This document shows, piece after piece, positions 1 to 6,454 of a stretch of DNA of 6,454 nt. A model generated the notes under the pieces. The model did no database searches and had not been told where the DNA came from. It saw only the letters and a program-made list of their open reading frames with translations. Where the stretch lies: contig CATAWQ010000032.1 in NCBI GenBank assembly GCA_949500635.1, positions 1 through 6,454 of the forward strand. The letters run 5' to 3'. Position 1 is the first letter of the stretch. Each line of letters begins with the position of its first letter. The position numbers and the translations under genes are program-made. This stretch comes from an uncultured Mycoplasmatota bacterium (GTDB lineage: Bacteria > Bacillota_I > Bacilli_A > Mycoplasmatales > Mycoplasmoidaceae).

Positions 1-402
1 ATGAAAAAAGACATCTGTAGATACTTTGATCAAAAACAAATAAAGTATGAAAATTTAGGAACTGATTCTGATGAATCAGTAGATTATCCAGACTATGCAT
101 TTAAATTGTGCAAAGAAGTGTTAGCAAAAAATGCAATTGGCATCCTTATTTGTGGAACGGGTTTTGGAATGACAATTGCTGCAAATAAAGTTAAAGGAAT
201 TAGAGCAGTTAATGTTTATAAACCAGAAACTGCTGCACTAGGTGTAGAACATAATAATGCCAATGTTTTATGCTTGTCAGCTAGATTTAATGACGTTAAT
301 ACTAATATTCAAATTATTAATAATTTTTTAAATGCTACATTCAATGGTGATAGACATTTAAAAAGAGTAACCAAAATTGTTCAATACGAACAAAACTGTT
401 AA
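1..402 (+). CDS. rpiB: Ribose-5-phosphate isomerase B, 5'-truncated by the window edge
   Basis: Interconverts ribose 5-phosphate and ribulose 5-phosphate in the non-oxidative pentose phosphate pathway, in the cytoplasm. The 133 visible residues match the RpiB/LacA/LacB family from about residue 14 onward: LGTDSDESVDYPDYA (19-33), the active-site loop ILICGTGFGM (48-57) with the catalytic-type Cys51 and Thr53, the segment HNNANVL (84-90), and GDRHLKRV (116-123) with the phosphate-binding-type Arg/His residues. The Cys in CGTG favours RpiB over the LacA/LacB galactose-6-phosphate isomerases. The usual N-terminal strand with the SDHAG-like motif is missing, so the ATG at base 1 is probably an internal Met and the true start lies upstream of the window. 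The gene ends with TAA at 400-402, seven bases before the end of the convergent oxidoreductase gene. No TGA codon occurs in the visible part. Confidence 0.94.
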   Translation: MKKDICRYFDQKQIKYENLGTDSDESVDYPDYAFKLCKEVLAKNAIGILICGTGFGMTIAANKVKGIRAVNVYKPETAALGVEHNNANVLCLSARFNDVNTNIQIINNFLNATFNGDRHLKRVTKIVQYEQNC

Positions 403-409
403 TTTTTAG

Positions 410-3400
410 CTATTTTACTTTTGCTATAGCTTTTATTACTTCAAGTCTATCTTTGGCTTGTTGTTTAGCTTCATTAAATAATCATTTAGCCTCTTGGGGA
501 TCTTGTTTTAATAAACGAGTGTATCTATTTTCACCTTTTACAAATTCTTCATAATCAATTGAAGGTTCATTGCAATCAATTAATAAAGGATTATATTTGT
601 TACGAGGATTATATCTAAATAATGATCAATAACCAGAATCTACTGCTTTTTTCATTTCAGCCTGGGTAGCAGACATGTCAATTCCATGATTAATGCATGG
701 AGCATAAGCGATTATGACGCTTGGTCCATTATATGATTCTGCATCTGCTATTGCTTTAATAGCTTGTTGGTAATTTGCTCCCATCGAAATTTGAGCTACA
801 TATACATTTTTATAACTCATAGCAATAGCTGCTAAGTTTTTCTTACCTGTTTTTTTACCACTTATAGAAAATTTAGCGATACTACCTAGTGGAGTAGCTT
901 TTGATGATTGACCACCAGTGTTAGAATAAACTTCTGTGTCTAATACTAAGATGTTTACATTAGCGTTTGATGCAATAACATGATCTAACCCACTAAAACC
1001 AATATCATATGCTCATCCGTCTCCACCAAAGATTCATACAGATTTTTTAGCAAATAAATTTTTGTATGATAAAGCTTTTGCTAAAATATTTTTATTGTTT
1101 GAATTTGATTCAAGTTCAATCTTTATTAATCCTTCTACTAATTTAGCTTTTTCTTTAGAAAGTAATCTATCATCTCATACATTAACTAATTCATTAATTC
1201 CTGTTTTTAATTTATCAGAGATAGTTAAAGATGTTAGATTTTTTAATAATTCTAATGCTTGGTTACGACGATAATTTAAACCAATGTTCATTCCATAACC
1301 AAATTCAGCATTATCTTCAAATAAACTATTGGCCCATGTTGGTCCATGATTATTCTTGTCTAATGTATATGGACATGTAGGACAACTACTACTATAAATT
1401 GATGAACAACCTGTTGCATTAGCAACAACTAACTCATCTCCAAATAATTGAGTAACTAATTTAATGTATGGTGTTTCACCACACCCTGCACATGCTCCGC
1501 TAAATTCAAAGTAAGGCTGCTCAAATTGAACTCCCTTAACAGTTTCTTTATTAAATGGATTTTTCACTTCATTATTTAAGTTTACAAAATAATCTCAATT
1601 CTTAGCTTGTTGTTGAATTATAGATTTATCATTCGTCATTTCTAATGCATGTACAGGACATACATGAGTACAGTTTTGACAACCTGTACAATCTAATGAA
1701 CTAATTGCGATTTTAAATTGAGCATCTTTTACTCCAAGTGCCGGTTTAAAACCAAATCCTTCTGGTGCATTATTTACTTGTTGATTAGTTAATAATTTAC
1801 TACGAATTGCTGCGTGTGGACATACCAGTACACATTGACCACATTGAATACATTTTTCTGTAATTCATTTAGGTATACTATTAGCAATACCACGTTTTTC
1901 AAATTTAGATGTACCTGTCGGAACAGAACCATCAGCATTAAAACAAGACACTGGTAATTGATTACCTTTTCTTTTTTCAATAAAGGAAATAAATTCTTTA
2001 AAGTATTTTGAATTAAAATTTTTAATATTTTTATCAGTAGATTTTGTGTTAATAAGTTTATTAACATCAACTTCTGTTAAATTTTTAATTGCTTCATCAA
2101 TTGCATTCATGTTGCTGTTAACTACTGCATCACCTTGTTTACTGTATGATTTAATAACAAATTCTTTTATTTGTTTATCAGCAATTGAATAATTTATAAC
2201 ATTACTGATCTTAAAAAAGCAAGCTTGCATGATAGTGCTTATTTTGTTTTTTAATCCAGAATCAGAGGCTACTTTAGCTGCTGGAATAATAAATAATTTA
2301 GCATTTTTATCTTTTAAATGTTGTTTAAAGTTAGTTGGTAAATCATTGGCTAATTCATCAATTGATAAATCAGTATTTAATAATACTGTACCATTTTTCT
2401 TTAAATCAGCTAACACATCATATTTGTGTACATATGTATAGTTATGAACTGCTATAAAATCAGCATTGTAAACTGAATATCTACTTAAAATTGGATAATC
2501 TGAAGTTCGTAAATGAGAAATAGTTAATCCACCAGATTTTTTTGAGTCATACTCAAAATAACCTTGGATATATTTATTTGTATTTTCTCCAATAATTTTG
2601 ATACTACTCTTGTTAGCTGAAATTGTACCATCACTACCTAGTCCTCAAAATTGGCATTCATAGCATTTACTTTGTAATCCTTTAAAGTTTTTAGGAGATG
2701 GTAATGATGTGTGAGTAACATCATCATTGATGCCAACAGTAAAATGTTTCATAGGGTTAGATGCTTGCATGTTTTCAAAAACACTAACTACATGTTCAGG
2801 AAGAAAATCTTTACCACCTAATCCATATCTACCACCATATACTTGGATATGATCTAATCCGTTGTCTTTTAGTGCAGCTAATACATCAAGATATAATGGT
2901 TCACCAATACTACCTTGCTCTTTGGTTTTATCTAATACAGTTATTCTTTTAATACTCTTTGGTAAGCATTCATAGAATGCTTTAGCATTAAATGGACGAT
3001 ATAAATGAACTTCAACTAATCCGTATTTACCATTATCTTTGTTTAAGTAATCAATTGTTTCATGAACAACATCAGCACTACTGCACATTGTTACTATTAC
3101 ATCTGTTGCATCAGTTGGTCCATAATACATGAATGGTTTATATGTTCTTCCTGTTTTTTCTGCTAATTCATCCATGGTTTGATTAACAATGTTATAAACA
3201 TTGTTATAGAACGGATTGGATGCTTCTCTATTCTGCATAAATGTATCAGAATTTTGAGCAGTTCCTGTTAACTTAGGACGTTCAGGATTATGAGCATTTG
3301 CTTTATAGATACTTATCATGTCAATAGGAAGCATCTCTCTGATAGTTTCATATGAAATTTCTTCAATCTTAGATATTTCATGTGAAGTTCTAAAACCATC

Positions 3401-3916
3401 AAAGAAATGTAGGAAAGGTAAGGAAGCTTTTATCGCAGAGATATGTGCTATTAATGCCATATCCATAGCTTCTTGCACATTATTAGAAGCTAGCATACAA
3501 AAACCTGTTTGTCTGCACGCCATAACATCTGAATGATCACTAAAGATGTTTATTGCATGAGACGCAATAGAACGTGAAGAAACATGGAAGACTACTGGTA
3601 ATAATTCACCAGCAATCTTATACATGTTAGGGATCATTAATAATAATCCTTGACTAGCAGTGTAAGTAGATGTTAATATTCCTGCTAGTGCACTCCCGTG
3701 AACTGCTCCTGCTACACCACCTTCTGATTGCATTTCTGTTACATATACTCGATCACCAAAAACATTCTTTTTGTTTTCAGAAGATCATTCATCAATTAAT
3801 TCAGACATCATAGATGATGGTGTAATAGGAAAGATACAGCTTACTTCACTTAAGGCATATCCTATATAAGCTGTTGCAGTATTACCATCAACACAAATTA
3901 ACTTCTTAGATTTCAT
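410..3916 (-). CDS. nifJ: Pyruvate:ferredoxin (flavodoxin) oxidoreductase, full length
   Basis: Oxidises pyruvate with CoA to acetyl-CoA and CO2, passing electrons to ferredoxin or flavodoxin; a soluble, normally homodimeric TPP and iron-sulfur enzyme. The frame runs ATG (3916-3914) to TAG (412-410), 1168 residues, the usual size of single-chain PFOR. Domains in order: N-terminal pyruvate/TPP domain with IFPITPSS (28-35), EMQSEGG (61-67) and Arg115 in HVSSRS; a transketolase C-like domain; the gamma/EKR domain starting near FWGLGSDG (423-430); a ferredoxin domain with two CxxCxxCxxxCP motifs (Cys689/692/695/699 and Cys743/746/749/753); and the TPP-binding domain with CAGCGE (809-814), Cys837 in NATGCSS, GDGW (965-968) and Cys1074. 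Cys809, 812, 837 and 1074 correspond to the proximal cluster ligands. Trp44, 424, 684 and 968 are TGA codons, so genetic code 4 is needed; read with the standard code the gene would wrongly split into four or five pieces. No Shine-Dalgarno precedes the ATG. All cofactor residues are present, so it should be active. Confidence 0.97.
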
Positions 3917-3934
3917 TTAATATTATTAGATAGT

Positions 3935-3940
3935 ATTATA
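3935..3940 (-). promoter_or_regulatory. Probable -10 box of the oxidoreductase gene
   Basis: A perfect TATAAT on the minus strand, 18 bases upstream of the oxidoreductase ATG. A start site about 7 bases downstream would give a leader of only around a dozen bases with no Shine-Dalgarno. No good TTGACA-like -35 is seen at the expected spacing, which is common in mollicutes. The surrounding DNA is almost pure A/T, so chance matches are likely; this is an inference from position. Confidence 0.4.
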
Positions 3941-3985
3941 TTATTAATAATTACAAATATTATTCTAGTTCATTTTGTTTATATT

Positions 3986-3991
3986 TATAAT
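3986..3991 (+). promoter_or_regulatory. Probable -10 box of the methyltransferase-nuclease operon
   Basis: A perfect TATAAT lies 20 bases before the methyltransferase ATG at 4012 and would give a leader of roughly 14 bases. No convincing -35 hexamer is seen. The only purine-rich element before the ATG is AAGG at 4008-4011, which directly touches the start codon and is too close for a normal Shine-Dalgarno. It is divergent from the oxidoreductase promoter, the two boxes being about 45 bases apart. AT-rich context makes this tentative. Confidence 0.42.
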
Positions 3992-4011
3992 TACTAATAG
4001 TATTTATAAGG

Positions 4012-5021
4012 ATGAAAAAAACAGTAATCTGAGATCTTTGAGGGGGGGGCTGAACTCCCTTCGTTCAGCACTAAAAGAAAGCAAACAACTTTCTAATTTT
4101 TCAGTTTACACTTTTGATATTGTTCCTAAATCAAATAATTTCAATAATATTGTCTTTGATTTAGCTACTGATAACATAGAACAAAAATTTGATAAATTAA
4201 TTAAATCAGGAAAAATACAAAAACCAGATTATATTGTTTGTTCTCCACTTTGCCAATCTTTTAGCGTTGCAATGCAATCAGTTTCTAATCTTAAAGATTC
4301 AAAAGGTAACTATTTTTCTGGAAATCCGCACCATTACTGAGATTATGAAAAGAAAAAAATATGTAGGTGACCAAGGAACAAAAATATTAGATGAAATGGT
4401 TTTTCTGGTAACAGTTATCCAAATGGTTCACAGTCCGTACCTAAATATGTATCAGAATTAGGTGAAAGATGTTGTCAAAATGCAATTAAACTTATATGCT
4501 ATTTTCAACCAAAATGTTGATATATAGAAAATCCAGCAAAATCCATGATGTGAAAATACATACGTCACAATTTAGGGTTTAAATCTGGAAAAGTTCATAT
4601 TTCACATTATTCTGCATATGATAAAACTTTTAGCAAAAAACCTACAGGTTTTTTATCAAATGTTAATCTAAAATTAAAAAAATCTAGTGTGGGGGCTAAC
4701 ATTCTCCAAGTTTCAAAAAATGAATATGTGTTAACGCTATCTGGAGCATGTAAAAACAATATTAAAGATGAAAAACGAAGAAAATGAATAGAAGAAAAAC
4801 TTTCTAAAAAATTTAATAAAAAAATAACACTTAAAATAATTTACAAAAAAAATTCAATGGAGCGTTCAAAAGTTCCATCAAAATTATTAATAGAAATAAT
4901 TAATCAATTTCAAAATTATCAAAAAAAACACAATAAATTTAAATGTAAAAAATTTTCATTAACTCCATATACAAATAAACCTAAAAAAATAGATGAAATG
5001 TTAAAAGAGGTGATAATTTAA
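4012..5021 (+). CDS. Atypical C5-cytosine-type DNA methyltransferase, frame broken at a G8 tract (phase-OFF)
   Basis: Likely transfers a methyl group from SAM to cytosine in DNA, as the modification half of an RM pair. From ATG 4012 the frame reads MKKTVIWDLWGGG and then ends at TAA 4072-4074 after 20 codons. One extra G in the run at 4042-4049 (or two fewer) joins it to the long downstream frame, giving 336 residues ending at TAA 5019-5021. In the joined protein: SAM motif I DLWGGGLNS (8-16), acidic Asp36 in TFDIVP, Asp50, the catalytic-type motif IV SPLCQSFS (78-85) with Cys81, motif VI-like YIENP (171-175; ENP in place of the classical ENV), KKPTGFLSN (209-217), and ERSKVPSKL (284-292) like the C-terminal motif of the family. 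ENP and KPT motifs are typical of phage-like Dcm relatives. All eight Trp codons are TGA, so the gene is adapted to a code 4 host. An alternative TTG start at 3975 in the downstream frame loses motif I and is unlikely. The family call is good; the exact target base and site are unknown. Confidence 0.75.
4042..4049 (+). repeat. Homopolymeric G8 tract, candidate phase-variation switch
   Basis: Eight consecutive G between an A and a C, encoding the Gly run of SAM motif I in the methyltransferase. Eight G leaves the gene out of frame by one base; nine or six restore it. The tract falls within the first 40 bases of the gene, so the OFF product is only 20 residues. Homopolymeric G runs that change length by slipped-strand mispairing are a known bacterial phase-variation device, including for DNA methyltransferases. 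The next longest G run I see in this operon is five. Confidence 0.8.
4049..4069 (+). repeat. Perfect 7-bp inverted repeat abutting the G tract
   Basis: GCTGAAC (4049-4055) is exactly complementary to GTTCAGC (4063-4069), with a seven-base loop TCCCTTC. The stem starts at the last G of the G8 run. It lies inside coding sequence (LNSLRS in the ON frame) and is not followed by a T run, so it is not an intrinsic terminator. It could favour polymerase slippage, influence ribosome behaviour at the G tract, or be chance. Confidence 0.6.
5007..5014 (+). promoter_or_regulatory. Strong Shine-Dalgarno for the nuclease gene
   Basis: GAGGTGAT, an extended match to the 16S rRNA anti-Shine-Dalgarno, lies inside the last codons of the methyltransferase and six bases before the nuclease ATG at 5021. 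It fixes the nuclease start. It contrasts with the methyltransferase and oxidoreductase starts, which have no usable Shine-Dalgarno. Confidence 0.85.
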
Positions 5022-6199
5022 TGAATGATTCAAAAATTCAAGAATTAATTGATGAATATGATCCAAGTGTAGTAACTTTAGATGTATACAATGTTTATAA
5101 AGGTCAAGAGACACAAGGAACATTTAAATTCCTTTTTGATAATCAAGAATTAATCCATGATTTCAGAATAGAATTTAAAAAAGTTTGCATTCAATTAACA
5201 ACTACAGCAAAACATTTTGAAGGAAAAAATGTTAAAAAATCTTGATTTTTATTTAGAGATAAGATATTAAAAGAATTAGGATTGCCACATTATAGTGCCA
5301 GTGAACATAGAAAAACTCATAAAATTTTAAATATTGAACAAATCAAAAAATTAAATAATATTTTTAATAAACATTTAAAAACAGAAAGATTAACATTAAA
5401 AAGTATAAATTACATTCTTTTTGGTAGTAATTCATCAGGAGAAGAGGGCTCTCCAAAAAAAGCACAATTTAAAATTTTTTATAGAAATCAAAAATATGCA
5501 TTTGCTTCATTCATTCAATCATTAATTCTTTCTTTAGAAGAAAGTAAATTACTTTTTGAAAAAGTTCAATGTGTTAACATAAATCAATACTCATTTAATG
5601 ACTGAATAGTAAATAGGAATCCGGAATTTATTGATAATTTTGAATGATTCAACATTGAAGGGCATACTGTTTGGCAATGGAAAAATAAGCTAAAAAGGTG
5701 AAGAGAAAGAAATACTAAACAAATAAGAATTAAACAAGATCTAGATATATTAGTAAGAAGAAAGAGATGCGAATTAGAAAAAAATGTAGGTAGCAGAGAT
5801 CAGTTTTATATGAATTTTTGAGAAAAATATCATAGTGGAAATCAAGTCCAATTAGCTCACATATATCCAGTCTATATGTCAAGACAAAAATGTTTTACAA
5901 CCCAAAGAAATCAATGAGCAAGACATTTAAATGAAATATCAGATCAAAATAATATAATGCCGTTGCCTACTCAACTTCATAAAAATTATGATGATAAAAA
6001 AATATACTGAAAAGTAAATGGAGAACTACAAAAAATTAATTCTTGGCAAATTGTTGAAAAATGAATTCTTTTAATGCTAAGCGAACACAAAAAAATACCA
6101 ACAAATTCATTAAATTCGTGTCGCCAATATTACATTAATGAATATATTAAAACATTTGAAAAAAACAAATTATTGAAATATCAAAAATTTTGCAGCTAA
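5021..6199 (+). CDS. HNH-motif nuclease, probable type II restriction endonuclease
   Basis: Probably cuts DNA as the restriction partner of the upstream methyltransferase. The frame runs ATG 5021 to TAA 6197-6199, 392 residues, with TGA read as Trp at eight places and TGG at three (two in VWQW, one in SWQI). The C-terminal third carries a beta-beta-alpha-metal (HNH) signature: QLAHIYP with His280, then NIMPLPTQLH with Asn311 and His320 in the classical N-x8-H spacing, followed by Asp324/325. No zinc-binding Cys pairs flank it. The N-terminal 250 residues are helical, charged and unrecognised and may hold the DNA-recognition part; a very basic stretch (KNKLKRWRERNTKQIRIKQ) lies near 225-245. 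No membrane segment or signal peptide. The start overlaps the methyltransferase stop by one base (TAATG), the layout expected of translationally coupled RM genes. A type IV (McrA-like) enzyme that cuts methylated DNA is an alternative. I do not recognise the exact family or cut site. Confidence 0.65.
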
Positions 6200-6454
6200 T
6201 AACCTTAATTTTTAGTTAAAATAATTGGTAAAGATATTATTGATTTCACATATTATTTATATATTTTACGCATAACAATTATTTTTGATTTACAAATATT
6301 TTAATTAATAACAAATTTATTCTCTTTTAAAACAGTACTAACTATCTTTTGTATTTATTGTTCCAAATAAAACAATATTTATACAATTGTGTACCAACTA
6401 GATTTAAACCAAACAATGAACTTATTATTCTATCATTTTAAACAATAATTTTAT
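6200..6454. other. AT-rich intergenic tail without a supported gene
   Basis: The 255 bases after the nuclease are very AT-rich with stops in all frames. I find no ORF of useful length, no tRNA-like cloverleaf and no clear stem plus T-run terminator for the upstream operon. The only ATG-started frame near the right edge (6416) ends after ten codons. Confidence 0.6.

Noticed and set aside
403..440. A terminator between the converging rpiB and oxidoreductase genes
   Set aside because: The gap is seven bases and I find no stem with a T run on either strand.
1062..1274. Plus-strand frames inside the oxidoreductase gene (also at 2229-2441 and 3318-3536)
   Set aside because: They are antisense shadows of a fully conserved minus-strand protein and have no recognisable sequence of their own.
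1789..2070. A second minus-strand frame overlapping the oxidoreductase
   Set aside because: It is out of phase with the conserved ferredoxin domain and low in complexity; the in-frame translation carries the cluster-binding Cys motifs.
3975..4340. A TTG-started frame that runs through the G tract into the methyltransferase body without needing a shift
   Set aside because: TTG overlaps the promoter region upstream of the TATAAT box, has no Shine-Dalgarno, and gives RGGLNS without the conserved DLWGG part of motif I; the ATG at 4012 supplies exactly that missing motif in the other frame.
4691..4695. A G5 run further into the methyltransferase as a second switch
   Set aside because: Five G is short, it sits in frame (SVGA), and no frame disruption is associated with it.
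6358..6418. A rightward promoter (TTGTTC, 16 bases, TATACA) and an ATG at 6416
   Set aside because: The boxes match weakly in very AT-rich DNA, and the ATG frame ends after ten codons.
6425..6454. The tail of a minus-strand gene entering from the right edge
   Set aside because: Only nine codons are open before a stop; too little to judge.

Overview
The window comes from an AT-rich mollicute (Mycoplasma-like) that reads UGA as tryptophan. The pyruvate:ferredoxin oxidoreductase gene and both genes of the right half stay open only if in-frame TGA is read as Trp, and these TGAs fall where homologues carry Trp (for example the GDGW motif of the oxidoreductase). Because most walled-off mycoplasmas are known for a pyruvate dehydrogenase complex, the presence of a full-length pyruvate:ferredoxin oxidoreductase narrows the candidates. 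A Malacoplasma/M. penetrans-iowae type lineage or an uncultured gut mollicute is my guess, not something the sequence proves.

Layout. Bases 1-402 (+) hold the end of rpiB (ribose-5-phosphate isomerase B), cut by the left edge of the window. Seven bases later, convergent to it, lies the end of a 1168-residue pyruvate:ferredoxin/flavodoxin oxidoreductase (410-3916, minus). A 95-base divergent promoter region follows, with one TATAAT box for each direction. Rightward from it runs a two-gene operon that looks like a restriction-modification (RM) module: an atypical C5-cytosine-type DNA methyltransferase (4012-5021) whose stop codon overlaps the start (TAATG) of a 392-residue HNH-motif nuclease (5021-6199). 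The last 255 bases are very AT-rich and show no convincing gene.

The most interesting signal is at codons 11-13 of the methyltransferase. A run of eight G (4042-4049), very unusual in such AT-rich DNA, breaks the reading frame exactly inside the SAM-binding motif. With eight G the product is a 20-residue peptide ending at a TAA. With nine (or six) G the frame joins perfectly into a 336-residue methyltransferase with motif I rebuilt as DLWGGGLNS. This has the form of a phase-variable switch caught in the OFF state. A perfect 7-bp inverted repeat directly follows the G run. Because the nuclease has its own strong Shine-Dalgarno sequence, how the cell avoids cutting itself when the methyltransferase is off is a real puzzle.

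How the parts work together: RpiB feeds the non-oxidative pentose phosphate pathway and the oxidoreductase turns glycolytic pyruvate into acetyl-CoA and reduced ferredoxin/flavodoxin, so the left half is central carbon metabolism. The right half is an accessory defence or epigenetic module inserted beside it.
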